Source: Variovorax sp. JS1663
Lineage (GTDB): Bacteria > Pseudomonadota > Gammaproteobacteria > Burkholderiales > Burkholderiaceae_C
Assembly: GCF_002157355.1 (NCBI RefSeq)
Contig: NZ_LYMK01000016.1
Span: forward strand, 62,001 to 126,000
Length of the DNA stretch: 64,000 nucleotides
Reading direction: 5' to 3'
Part shown: piece after piece, positions 35,326-42,841 of the stretch
Layout of the letters: each line of letters opens with the position of its first letter
Numbering within the stretch: the first letter of the stretch is position 1
Program-made: the position numbers and the translations under genes
Notes under the pieces: model-generated
What the model was told of the DNA's origin: nothing
The model's input: the letters and a program-made list of their open reading frames with translations, nothing else
The model's database searches: none

Positions 35326-36240
35326 TCAGCCGAGTTCGGCCTTGGCGAGGCGGCACACCGACAGCAGCGCCAGCAGGTTGGGGTCGCGCTCGCGTGTGCG
35401 CAGGAAATTGAGCGCGATGGTCTGGCGCATCAGGTATCGGGGCTGCAGCGGTATCAGCTGCACGTTGTGCGGCATGACGCCGCGCACGCGGCCCGGCAGC
35501 AGCGTGAAGCCGACGCCGCCGCTGACCAGGTTCATCAGCGAGAAGATGTCGTCCGTCTTCATGACCACGTTGGGCGTGAAGCCGGCGATGCGAAAGGTGT
35601 CGACGAAGCCGCTGTAGGTGACGAAGCCCTCGCTCAGGCTCACGAAGCGTTCGCCGGCGCACGCGCCCAGATCGATCTCCTTCTGCGCCGCATAAGGCGA
35701 GCCGACGGGCGCGGCGAAGTGGATGTCGTCCTCGAACAGCGGCTCCGATTCGACGTCCGAGGCATCCTCGGGGATCGCCATGAGTGCGGCATCGACCGTG
35801 CCATCGCGCAGCTTCTGCAGCAGCTGGGCGTTGGAGCCGAGCACCAGTTCGGTGTGCAGGTCCGGCTTGCGCAGCTTCATCCCCATGATCAGCCGCGGCA
35901 CCGTGCGGCTCGTCAGGGAGTAGAGCGAGCCGATCCGGATCCGGTCGGCCGAGTAGCCGGCGACTTCGCGCGTGACGCGGATGCCCTTGGACATCGTGCG
36001 CAGGACATCGCGTGCCACCTCCGCCAGTGCCTGTGCCGCTTCGGTCGGGTGCAGATGGCGGCCCTCGTGCCGGAACAGGGCGCAGCGCAGCCCCGATTCC
36101 AGCGCGTGCAGGGCGCGGTGGACGCTCACCGCGCTGATCTCGAGCTTTTCGGCCGCGCGGGCAAGATTGCCGGTCTCCATGAAGACCAGGAGGATTTCGA
36201 GCCGGCGGAAGGTGATCTCTTCGTCGACGTGCAGATGCAT
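35326..36240 (-). CDS. mdcR: LysR-family regulator of malonate utilisation (MdcR-like)
   Basis: A 304-residue LysR regulator. The helix-turn-helix is TGNLARAAEKLEISAVSVHR at residues 23-42. It is followed by the effector domain beginning IRIGSLYSL. It is encoded directly upstream of, and in the same direction as, the mdc operon, as mdcR genes usually are when not divergent. Activation of mdc by malonate is the expected role. Confidence 0.85.
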   Translation of the reverse strand: MHLHVDEEITFRRLEILLVFMETGNLARAAEKLEISAVSVHRALHALESGLRCALFRHEGRHLHPTEAAQALAEVARDVLRTMSKGIRVTREVAGYSADRIRIGSLYSLTSRTVPRLIMGMKLRKPDLHTELVLGSNAQLLQKLRDGTVDAALMAIPEDASDVESEPLFEDDIHFAAPVGSPYAAQKEIDLGACAGERFVSLSEGFVTYSGFVDTFRIAGFTPNVVMKTDDIFSLMNLVSGGVGFTLLPGRVRGVMPHNVQLIPLQPRYLMRQTIALNFLRTRERDPNLLALLSVCRLAKAELG

Positions 36241-36260
36241 GATCGGGTCGTGGAATTTAA

Positions 36261-36323
36261 CCGAATCCCCTCGACAGGAGCCCCTCGGGAGGTACTGCCG
36301 GGCAGGGCCTGAAATCGTCCCTT
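36261..36323. repeat. Diverged direct repeat, copy 1
   Basis: This 63-bp segment upstream of mdcR aligns with 37358-37419 in the same orientation, about 70% identical with one gap. The best-conserved parts are CCCCTCNGGAGG, the following CTGCCG and the terminal TCGTCCCTT. Confidence 0.45.
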
Positions 36324-36470
36324 GATCACGCTGAACTATCGGCCGTCTCTTGACGGTTGTTCAGTCCGTGTCGTCGAAATCTGTCTAAGCTTTGCGTTCC
36401 GCTGCGACGAGGTGACCGTTGAAACTGCACTCCCCTTCGGAGGGCTGCATGGATCTTCCGGGAGATTCAA

Positions 36471-36728
36471 ATGGCCGATTCAAGTATCCGGTCGATATTT
36501 GACTATCACGGTGCCAGGATCACCATCGAGTACACCGGTACAGGCTCAGTCGGTGCGAACGTGCATCGAAACGGTGTTTTCATAGGCCGGCTGGCGGTGT
36601 CCGGTGAAGCAGACGCCGATGCACTTGCGGAGAAGCTCATCAGGAAAGCCAAGGCGCTTGTTGACGAGGTCGGCTCGGTGCCGCGGCGATTTCCATCTGG
36701 CGAGGCGCGAGATCAGGCCGGCACGTAG
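36471..36728 (+). CDS. Small hypothetical protein
   Basis: An 85-residue protein of unknown family. A beta-rich first half (DYHGARITIEYTGTG, HRNGVFIGRLAV) is followed by an amphipathic helix rich in Ala and Lys. GGGAGA precedes the ATG by 6 nt. The 3' end overlaps the convergent reductase gene by 16 nt. I do not recognise it. Confidence 0.5.
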   Translation: MADSSIRSIFDYHGARITIEYTGTGSVGANVHRNGVFIGRLAVSGEADADALAEKLIRKAKALVDEVGSVPRRFPSGEARDQAGT

Positions 36729-37243
36729 GTCAGCCTGATCACATCCTCACCGATCCGATCATGGGTCACGAGGCGAAGCGGCGGCCGGGGTCCGGCGAAG
36801 TAGGGCTTGCCGTGACCGAGCACGACGGGGTGCAGGTAGATCCGGTACTCGTCGATCAGGCCCAGTCCGGTGAGGCTTTGCGCCAGGTCCGGGCCAGCCA
36901 CTTCGATCTCTCCATCGCGCTCGGCCTTCAGCGCACGGATCGCCCCCTCGAGATCGCCTTCGACCAGCCTGGCGTTGGGGCCGACCGACTTCAACGAGCG
37001 CGAGACGACCCATTTCGGCTGCTTCCGCCACGCCGCCGCGAAGGCCTGTTCCTCCGCAGTCCATTCGGGGTGCTCGTCGTCCCAGTAGCGCATGACCTCA
37101 TACATCCGGCGACCGTACACACTGCCCGCCTGCCCCCGAGCTTCCTCGATGAAGTGGCGGAAGAGCGTGGGGCTTGGCCCGAACGCCATATGGTCGACGT
37201 AGCCGTCCAGGGACTGGTTCATTCCGAACACGAGTTTGGCCAT
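36713..37243 (-). CDS. Dihydrofolate reductase family protein (RibD C-terminal domain)
   Basis: A 176-residue protein of the YyaP/YwjB type: LVFGMNQSLDGYVD at the N-terminus, YGRRMYEVMRYWD near residue 43 and IEVAGPDLAQSL near 112. These proteins have the dihydrofolate-reductase fold, but their activity is mostly unknown. It is the last chromosomal gene before the prophage attachment site, and probably arrived separately as it lies between two copies of a diverged repeat. Confidence 0.85.
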   Translation of the reverse strand: MAKLVFGMNQSLDGYVDHMAFGPSPTLFRHFIEEARGQAGSVYGRRMYEVMRYWDDEHPEWTAEEQAFAAAWRKQPKWVVSRSLKSVGPNARLVEGDLEGAIRALKAERDGEIEVAGPDLAQSLTGLGLIDEYRIYLHPVVLGHGKPYFAGPRPPLRLVTHDRIGEDVIRLTYVPA

Positions 37244-37304
37244 GCCACTCCTTTTCTCGCGCGGTGCATCCGCGCGCGGTGCGGCTGATGGACCAACACC
37301 TTGC

Positions 37305-37332
37305 TGGTGCCCCCGACAGGAATCGAACCTAT
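37305..37332 (-). other. tRNA 3'-end fragment at the prophage attachment site (att)
   Basis: Read on the minus strand the segment forms a T-stem of five pairs around loop TTCGATT, then acceptor strand CGGGGGC, discriminator A and CCA. No D-arm, anticodon arm or 5' acceptor strand GCCCCCG precedes it. This is the picture left at one end of a prophage that integrated into a tRNA 3' end. The intact tRNA should lie at the far end, outside the window. Confidence 0.75.
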
Positions 37333-37335
37333 TTT

Positions 37336-37369
37336 GAGGGGAAAACGCCAGAAATCGGCGGATTCCCTC
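37336..37369. repeat. Nested inverted repeat beside the attachment site
   Basis: Outer arms GAGGGGAA/TTCCCTC enclose inner arms CGCC/GGCG. It lies between the tRNA fragment and the integrase stop, where attP arm sites or the end of the int transcript would be. No T-run follows on either strand. Confidence 0.4.
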
Positions 37370-37419
37370 GATAGGCGCCCCTCTGGAGGCTCTGCCGAAC
37401 TACGTTGAATTCGTCCCTT
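37358..37419. repeat. Diverged direct repeat, copy 2
   Basis: Partner of 36261-36323. This copy spans the last codons of integrase and the region up to the inverted repeat. Confidence 0.45.
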
Positions 37420-38551
37420 CTGTCCCGGTTTTTGTCCCGGTCTTGGGGCTGATGAAGGCGTCCAGGGCGTTGCGCTCGGCGCCGTGGTCGGCACCCTTGA
37501 TCCAGCGGCTGTAGACCCGGAAGAACATCTCCACCGAATGCCCGAGCTGCCCGGCGGCCCAGGCCGGCCGGTTGCCCGCCATCAGGCACATGGTGGCGAA
37601 CGTGTGGCGGGTCTGCCTGGCGTCGCGGTAGCGCAGCTTCGAGACCTTCATGGCGGGCTTCCACCAGTCGTCAAGCGGTCCATCGGTGCCGGCGAAGGGC
37701 TTCCCGTGTCGATCCACGAACACATGGCCGCCGGCCAGTTGCGTGCGGGCGCGCTGCCGCTCGAGCACGCGCAGCGCGCGGCCGCTGAGCTCGACGATGC
37801 GCACGCTGCTGGTCTTGGTGCCTTTTTCCTTGCCGCGGGTGAGCGCCGTGTCCACCTTGACGGTGCCGGAGCGCAGGTCGGCGCGCGTCCAGCGCAGGGC
37901 GATCTGCTCGGACGGCCGCAGGCCCGAGAAGAAGGCGAACTCGTAGTAGTCGCGGGCCTCGTCCTCCGTGAACTTGGTGAGCAGCAGGTCCACCTCGGCG
38001 AGATCAAACGGATCAGGCTCCGGCTCCTGGCGCCGGCGCATGGCGATGTGCTCGTGCAGGGGCTCCCGGATCGTCTTCGCCAGGTAGGCGTAGTGCAGGA
38101 CCTGCTTGATGACCGTGGCGATGTTGTTGAAGGTCTTCGGGTTCTCCGGCAGCTTGGCCAGCAGGCCCATCAGCAGCCGGTAGTCGAAGTCGGCCATGTG
38201 CTTGCCGCGCACCTCGTCGAAATGCAGGCTGCCCAGCGTTTGCTCGTAGTGGTGCATGGTGCTGTGCTGCACCGTTGGTTTCTTGATCTTCAGCCACTCG
38301 GTGGCGACCTGCGCCCAGGTCAAGCTCGGCGCGTCGGTCTTGCAGCGCGGGCTGTCCGGGAAGTAGTCCGCCAGGGCGAAGGTGCCGCGCTCGATCTTGC
38401 CCAAGATCTCGTTGCGCAGCTTCTCGGCGTAGCGGATGTTCGAGGGCGTGGGCGGCAGATCCAACCGCTCCTTGCCGAAGCCATGCCGGCGCAGATCGAT
38501 CTGCAGGTGGGCGTCCCGGACGATTACGCCGGTTGATGTTCCTCTTGGCAT
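37400..38551 (-). CDS. int: Tyrosine-type phage integrase
   Basis: A 383-residue tyrosine recombinase that inserts and excises the prophage. An N-terminal core-binding SAM-like domain occupies about residues 80-170. The catalytic Arg is in FSGLRPSEQIALRW near 212, the His-x-x-type box in RQTRHTFATM near 317, LGHS near 337 and the nucleophile Tyr in FFRVYSRW near 345. ATG at 38551 overlaps the excisionase gene by 28 nt; longer upstream starts run through that gene. It is the last gene of the leftward operon. Confidence 0.93.
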   Translation of the reverse strand: MPRGTSTGVIVRDAHLQIDLRRHGFGKERLDLPPTPSNIRYAEKLRNEILGKIERGTFALADYFPDSPRCKTDAPSLTWAQVATEWLKIKKPTVQHSTMHHYEQTLGSLHFDEVRGKHMADFDYRLLMGLLAKLPENPKTFNNIATVIKQVLHYAYLAKTIREPLHEHIAMRRRQEPEPDPFDLAEVDLLLTKFTEDEARDYYEFAFFSGLRPSEQIALRWTRADLRSGTVKVDTALTRGKEKGTKTSSVRIVELSGRALRVLERQRARTQLAGGHVFVDRHGKPFAGTDGPLDDWWKPAMKVSKLRYRDARQTRHTFATMCLMAGNRPAWAAGQLGHSVEMFFRVYSRWIKGADHGAERNALDAFISPKTGTKTGTEGTNST

Positions 38552-38766
38552 TGGGTCTGCCGGGGCTTCCGGCCTCGCTTGCTGGGGATGCTGGGGCGCT
38601 TGGCGATCAGATCGTACAGCGCGTCCAGGTCGACAAGCTTCCGCCCGTCGAACCATTTCCAGACCCTGCCCTCGGGCCACTCGCCCGAGGCGCCGGTGCG
38701 CTCGTGGAAGAAGGACGCTGGCAGGCCGGTCTGTTCCGCCGCCTTTTCGATCGTCACCCAGTGCAT
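38524..38766 (-). CDS. xis: Excisionase-like protein
   Basis: An 80-residue basic protein with a small winged-helix layout: WVTIEKAAEQTGLPASFFHER as the helix-turn-helix, then GRVWKWFDGRKLVDLDALYDLI as the wing and last helix. Position directly upstream of and overlapping integrase is typical of Xis proteins, which direct excision by bending the att DNA. Confidence 0.75.
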   Translation of the reverse strand: MHWVTIEKAAEQTGLPASFFHERTGASGEWPEGRVWKWFDGRKLVDLDALYDLIAKRPSIPSKRGRKPRQTQCQEEHQPA

Positions 38767-39389
38767 GCTGCGTCCTCGCGCTCGGCTTCGTACAAGGCCT
38801 GGGCCATCTCCAGAAGGCGGATGGGGTCGGGCGGCGAGCCTTTGCTCCCGCCAAGGCCGTTGATTTCTGCGCAGAACTCGTAGGCCAGTTGCTCCTGCTT
38901 TTGGCTGACGGCGTCGAACTCAGGCCGCCACGCCCAGCCCAACGCCTTCTCGATCCCGCGGGCGAACTGGAGCCATCCCCACGTCTTGAGGTAGCCGTCG
39001 AGACCGCCGGGCAAGCCGTTGATGATGTCCTCGATCGTGCCTTCGGGGAGCGGCGCGGCGGGGGCCTTTTTCTCTGGCGTGAATGGCGGCCACGGCAGCA
39101 CGTCCTTGTGCACCAGCTTCGCGGCGCTCAGGTTGTCCAGGATCTTGTCGCCGATTTCGCTCCCGAACTGCCTGAGGTCCGAGAGCATCGAGCCGACGAC
39201 CTGGTAGGCCTCGTAGCAGACCAGCTGGGCCTCGGATGGTTCGGCCAACTCAGCCTTCTTGGGGCTCTTGCCGTCGATGTAGTCCAAGAGCAGCTGCACG
39301 GCCTCTTCGACTTGGTGGCGGCGCAGGCCGGCGATCAGGTGCACCAGGCGAGGCTCCAGCGCTTCGCGGGAAAGGGGCGGTGTGCTCAT
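38754..39389 (-). CDS. Hypothetical prophage protein (211 aa)
   Basis: An acidic, mainly helical 211-residue protein with no recognised domain. It contains VEEAVQLLLDYIDGKSP near residue 27 and DDIINGLPGGLDGYL-like segments in the middle. It overlaps the excisionase start by 13 nt and the next upstream gene by ATGA. Unknown early function. Confidence 0.65.
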   Translation of the reverse strand: MSTPPLSREALEPRLVHLIAGLRRHQVEEAVQLLLDYIDGKSPKKAELAEPSEAQLVCYEAYQVVGSMLSDLRQFGSEIGDKILDNLSAAKLVHKDVLPWPPFTPEKKAPAAPLPEGTIEDIINGLPGGLDGYLKTWGWLQFARGIEKALGWAWRPEFDAVSQKQEQLAYEFCAEINGLGGSKGSPPDPIRLLEMAQALYEAEREDAACTG

Positions 39390-39712
39390 AGCGGTGGGCT
39401 CCCATGGACTACAGGGAAGGGCCATTGCACGCGGGGCGGGGCGACGGCACCGCGCCAGATTTCGACGCGCAGGCAACCCTTCGCGACGCGGCGCACCTGC
39501 AGGCGGCCGCACTCGCCGAGGAGGCTTCGCGGATCGCCACGCCGCGCCCGCGTGCCGTCGGCATGGAAGGTCACCGCGGTGGTGCCGTTGCCTGGCGCAC
39601 CGGGCAGTTGCCAGGGCCGGAGCACGCCGGCGGCGAGCAGGGCTTCTGGCAGGCCGACGTAGGCGTCGCGGTCGGCGCGCTGCTCGAACGACAGCCCGGC
39701 GCGGACGTTCAT
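39386..39712 (-). CDS. Hypothetical prophage protein (108 aa)
   Basis: A 108-residue basic protein. The segment GNGTTAVTFHADGTRARRG suggests beta structure, and CGRLQVRRVAKGCLRVEIWRG follows. No family is recognised. It is coupled to both neighbours by 4-nt ATGA overlaps, which supports its being a real gene. Confidence 0.6.
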   Translation of the reverse strand: MNVRAGLSFEQRADRDAYVGLPEALLAAGVLRPWQLPGAPGNGTTAVTFHADGTRARRGDPRSLLGECGRLQVRRVAKGCLRVEIWRGAVAPPRVQWPFPVVHGSPPL

Positions 39713-40797
39713 GCCAGAACCTCCATCGCCTCATCGAGCATGTTCATCTGCAGCCAAAGGAGGGTCCGCATCGCATCGGAGTCCGGTTCATCCCATGCCA
39801 CGTCGTTGATGGAGAAGTCGTCGCACAGCTGGCGTAACTTCTCGCTCTTCGTCCTCCAGAAGGAGAGCTTGTTGAGGTTGCAGCGTGCACGTTCGATCCA
39901 GATCAGAAGCTTGGTGATCTCGAGCGCGTTGCTGCAATTCATATGAGCGTCATCCTCGGCGATCCCTGTTGCTTGCGGGGGCGCGGTTTGCTCTTCGACT
40001 GGCTCGGTGGTGGGTCGCTCGGCCGGAACGTTGTCCTCATCACCACCGGACTCGGTCCCATCGGCGCCAACTTCGCCCGCTTCGAACTCTGCCATCGACA
40101 GATCGAATTCGTCAGCGATGACTCCCCCGCAACTGAGCTTGGCGGAGAGCACGGCAGCGAACCCCTCGAGCGTCTCCGGGTTGTCCATGAGCCACTCCAG
40201 GTAGATCTTGGCGAACCGGTACTGCGCTTTGCCGCCGCGACACCAGCGCTTCGCGGCGGCTGTGTCATCTGTGCCGGCGAGCAAGAGCCTGTCGGCGTTG
40301 CGCAGCATTTCGAGCGCCATGCCGCGGCCGTCCTCGAAGGCATGGCGCTGTTCGTCGACGTATTTCTGCGAGATCTGCGGCTCGGCCGGCCAGAAGCCGG
40401 GACGGTCCATCAAGTGGTATGCGCTGTCGGTGCACTCGAAGGCCTGCTGCAAGACCAAGCTGCGGGCTCCGCCGCTTGTGGCTCCGGCGCCGTCGATCAG
40501 GCTCTGCAGGTCGGCCAGCACATCGATCGCCGCGTCGACAGAATCGCGAGAGAACGCATCGGACCGGAGCTTGCGGTGAAGGTCGGTCAGCGTTGGATCG
40601 ATGGCCATGCGCATCAGGCGCTCGCCGAAGTCGCCGGGCTCCCCGATCTCCCGGGCCTGGTCGATCAGTTCCTCGGCCCTCCGCAGCAGCCGGCAGATCT
40701 CGGACATCGCGAACTGCGGCGTCTCCGCTGCCGGCGCGTCTGCCTTCTTCGCGCTCTTCGCGCCCTTGGCGCGCGGCTTGGTCGCGGCGGCGCTCAT
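39709..40797 (-). CDS. Hypothetical prophage protein (362 aa)
   Basis: A 362-residue protein with a basic Ala/Lys-rich head (about residues 1-25), a helical middle with ISEICRLLRRAEELIDQ-like content, an acidic linker (about 240-285) and a C-terminal helical region. I recognise no enzyme motif. ATGA overlaps on both sides place it inside the translationally coupled leftward operon. Confidence 0.65.
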   Translation of the reverse strand: MSAAATKPRAKGAKSAKKADAPAAETPQFAMSEICRLLRRAEELIDQAREIGEPGDFGERLMRMAIDPTLTDLHRKLRSDAFSRDSVDAAIDVLADLQSLIDGAGATSGGARSLVLQQAFECTDSAYHLMDRPGFWPAEPQISQKYVDEQRHAFEDGRGMALEMLRNADRLLLAGTDDTAAAKRWCRGGKAQYRFAKIYLEWLMDNPETLEGFAAVLSAKLSCGGVIADEFDLSMAEFEAGEVGADGTESGGDEDNVPAERPTTEPVEEQTAPPQATGIAEDDAHMNCSNALEITKLLIWIERARCNLNKLSFWRTKSEKLRQLCDDFSINDVAWDEPDSDAMRTLLWLQMNMLDEAMEVLA

Positions 40798-41156
40798 GCT
40801 GCACCCCGCTCACCGAAGTTGGGGCCGAAGTTCCAGCGGTCGTGTCCACCGATCACCGTGCCGCGCGAGCCGCCCGCCGCGGTGTCGCTCAGCGCGCCGA
40901 TGCTCGTCGCGATGATCAGGGCGGCGTCTACGGCAATTCCCGCAACCCATTCGTCCTCCTGGGTCTGCGCCAGCATCAGTAGCTTGCAAAGGGTGTCGCT
41001 ATAGCCAGCGATCGTCTCGAGCACGGTTTTCGCCTGAGCGGTGGTCAGGGTGCTGGCCTCGTTCTCGATCGGCGCGGCCGGGACGGCTGTAGAGGGCGCA
41101 GGGGTCTTGGCAGAGCCGGCTTTGCGAGCAGGCGCTAACGTGGCATCATTCGACAT
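40794..41156 (-). CDS. Hypothetical prophage protein (120 aa)
   Basis: A 120-residue protein. A Pro/Ala-rich head is followed by helices, TTAQAKTVLETIAGYSDTL and IAVDAALIIATSIGALSD. The layout resembles short phage proteins of the DUF3077 kind, but this is only a guess. It overlaps the antirepressor gene by 11 nt and its downstream neighbour by ATGA. Confidence 0.6.
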   Translation of the reverse strand: MSNDATLAPARKAGSAKTPAPSTAVPAAPIENEASTLTTAQAKTVLETIAGYSDTLCKLLMLAQTQEDEWVAGIAVDAALIIATSIGALSDTAAGGSRGTVIGGHDRWNFGPNFGERGAA

Positions 41157-41991
41157 GTGAAGTCCTTTGCTCTTTAGACGGGGTGGTGGTTTTCACAGAA
41201 GCCCGGGCGCTCTCACCTGCCTGGGCTTCACCTTTTCTGGCTCCGCGCGGTGAGGCGCGAGCCGATGCGGTGCGCTCGGACATGAGCGCGTTGACGGTGG
41301 CGGCCAGGTCTGCGACCGAGCCGGCCATCAGGTGCATGCTCTGCAGCGCCTGTTCGAGGGGCTGCAGGGTGGCGGGTGCCGGCAGCGCCTGCGGCAGATC
41401 CAGGTCGGCGACATGCCGGCTCGCGATCGACAGCGCCTCGGCGAACTCGCGCCGCGGGATCTCGCGATAGCTGACCTTGAAGTGCGCCTTGAGCTTGCTC
41501 CAGCCGCGCGTCAGGAAGGCTCCCCGCTGCTTCAGCGGCAGGCGCTCGGCGCCCTCGGTGAGGATCGTGCGCAATTCGTCCTGTTCGGCCTTCGTCAGCG
41601 TGTCACGGGCGCCGACGGCGTAGGCGATGCGCGGCGCCACCGGCCGGTTGTTGAAGTAGCTGTTGACCAACTGCCGCTGCACGCTCCAGGCGAGGTCGTC
41701 GTTGAAGGGCTTGACCAGCATGGTGTAGCCGGCCTCGGTGATCAGGATCACATCGTTCCGACGAAGCGCGTCAGGAATGGCGCCCGGGTTGTTCCGACGA
41801 ATTTCGTCGGAACTGGCGATGAAGAAATCCACGCCTTCAACGAAGCGTGCGCGGTGCTCCCGGAAGTTGCGGCCGGCCGTGCCCTTCGAGCGCTCGTGCA
41901 CCGCGTCGACCATGGTGAGCGTCACGACGCGCTGGCCCTGGAACTCGATCACCTGCAGGTCGGTGTCGTTGATCTTGACGATGCTGCTCAC
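41146..41991 (-). CDS. ORF6N/ORF6C-domain phage antirepressor-like protein
   Basis: A 281-residue two-domain protein. The N-terminal ORF6N domain (about residues 5-115) shows RVVTLTMVDAVHER and the later ITEAGYTMLVKPFNDDLAW. The ORF6C-like domain (about 130-195) contains LPLKQRGAFLTRGWSKLKAH. Such proteins counteract phage repressors, as P22 Ant does. A basic Ala/Ser-rich tail ends it. The upstream gene is a ribbon-helix-helix regulator overlapping by ATGA, giving an Arc-Ant style pair. Confidence 0.83.
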   Translation of the reverse strand: MSSIVKINDTDLQVIEFQGQRVVTLTMVDAVHERSKGTAGRNFREHRARFVEGVDFFIASSDEIRRNNPGAIPDALRRNDVILITEAGYTMLVKPFNDDLAWSVQRQLVNSYFNNRPVAPRIAYAVGARDTLTKAEQDELRTILTEGAERLPLKQRGAFLTRGWSKLKAHFKVSYREIPRREFAEALSIASRHVADLDLPQALPAPATLQPLEQALQSMHLMAGSVADLAATVNALMSERTASARASPRGARKGEAQAGESARASVKTTTPSKEQRTSHVE

Positions 41992-42176
41992 TGGGCACCG
42001 CCTTGCTCGGACTGCTGGTCGGCTGCGGGCTTGCGCTTTCCCTTGAAGGTCGAGCGCAGGCGGTTGACGATCTCGCCGTTGAGGCTGCGGTCGTTCTCGT
42101 CGGCTGCGCTCTTCAGCGCCGCCTTCAAGTCCTCGGGCAGGCGGACCGGGGTGGGTGCAGTTTGTTCGGTAGCCAT
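41988..42176 (-). CDS. Arc-like ribbon-helix-helix DNA-binding protein
   Basis: A 62-residue protein with the Arc fold: strand PVRLPEDL, helix KAALKSAADENDRS, helix LNGEIVNRLRSTF. The tail is polar. It overlaps the antirepressor gene by 4 nt, and probably represses the promoter in the 80-bp gap shared with the divergent regulator, so controlling the antirepressor. Confidence 0.82.
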   Translation of the reverse strand: MATEQTAPTPVRLPEDLKAALKSAADENDRSLNGEIVNRLRSTFKGKRKPAADQQSEQGGAQ

Positions 42177-42180
42177 GGTG

Positions 42181-42245
42181 TAGATTCTGAAAGAGTCAAC
42201 TATGAAGAGTCAAGTAGATTCTTTGTTGAAGGATCAAAAAGAGTC
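42181..42245. promoter_or_regulatory. Divergent operator region with AAGAGTC and TAGATTCT repeats
   Basis: AAGAGTC occurs at 42191, 42205 and 42239, and TAGATTCT at 42181 and 42215. The AT-rich gap separates two divergent ribbon-helix-helix genes. P22 Arc and Mnt recognise short repeated sites such as TAGA, so these are likely operator half-sites. Confidence 0.6.
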
Positions 42246-42257
42246 GATGATTGGGTG

Positions 42258-42815
42258 ATGGAGCCCAAACAACAGCCGCCGTACCCCTTGCGTATGCCGC
42301 CTGAACTTCGCGAGCGCTTGGAGCGCCACGCAGCGGATGGCAAGCGCAGCCTCAATGCCGAGATCGTCTCTATCCTCGAGCAGGCCATTGACGACGAAGG
42401 CAACCCGCTCATGAAGCTTGAGTTGGCGCGCCTGCAAGCGGATGTTTATCGCCACGAATGGGCAAGCCAGATCCACCAAGTGCGGTTCGTAACTGCTGTC
42501 GATTTGTTGCGCATAGTGCTGACGCGCTGCGGAGCGCAAGGGCTCAACCCGTTGAAGCCGCGCGAGGCCGAGACTTTTGAGAAGATGTTGGTCGAGGCAG
42601 AAAGCATCGAGGTGGGGCGCGATGTCTCCGCCGAGAAATCTTCGGCGCAGTTGTTCGCCACGCAGGCGAAACTGAAGGAAGCAATCGAGTTCTACCGCGA
42701 TGCGATGAAGCCAGGGCGGGTTCGTCGCTTGGACGAAGTCACCAAGGCAAAGCCGGGTGACGATCCGCCGCTCGTCCGCCCGAAGCGGGGCGCGAAGGCG
42801 ATCAAGGTGGAGTGA
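42258..42815 (+). CDS. Mnt-like ribbon-helix-helix regulator with long C-terminal extension
   Basis: A 185-residue protein. The first 45 residues are an Arc/Mnt DNA-binding unit (PYPLRMPPELRERLERHA, SLNAEIVSILEQAI). The remainder is a helical domain of unknown family, longer than Mnt (82 residues). It is the only rightward gene within the leftward operon and is divergent from the Arc-like gene, which recalls the mnt-arc-ant immunity region of P22. Confidence 0.8.
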   Translation: MEPKQQPPYPLRMPPELRERLERHAADGKRSLNAEIVSILEQAIDDEGNPLMKLELARLQADVYRHEWASQIHQVRFVTAVDLLRIVLTRCGAQGLNPLKPREAETFEKMLVEAESIEVGRDVSAEKSSAQLFATQAKLKEAIEFYRDAMKPGRVRRLDEVTKAKPGDDPPLVRPKRGAKAIKVE

Positions 42816-42841
42816 AGCGGCGGTCGTCCCAAGCCCTGACA

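Noticed and set aside
36322-36585. An 87-codon rightward frame upstream of the 85-residue hypothetical gene
   Set aside because: It overlaps the better candidate at 36471 in another frame, and lacks a ribosome site.
37305-37380. A complete tRNA gene at the prophage edge
   Set aside because: Only the T-arm and the 3' acceptor strand can be folded. No anticodon arm, D-arm or 5' acceptor strand is found upstream on the minus strand.
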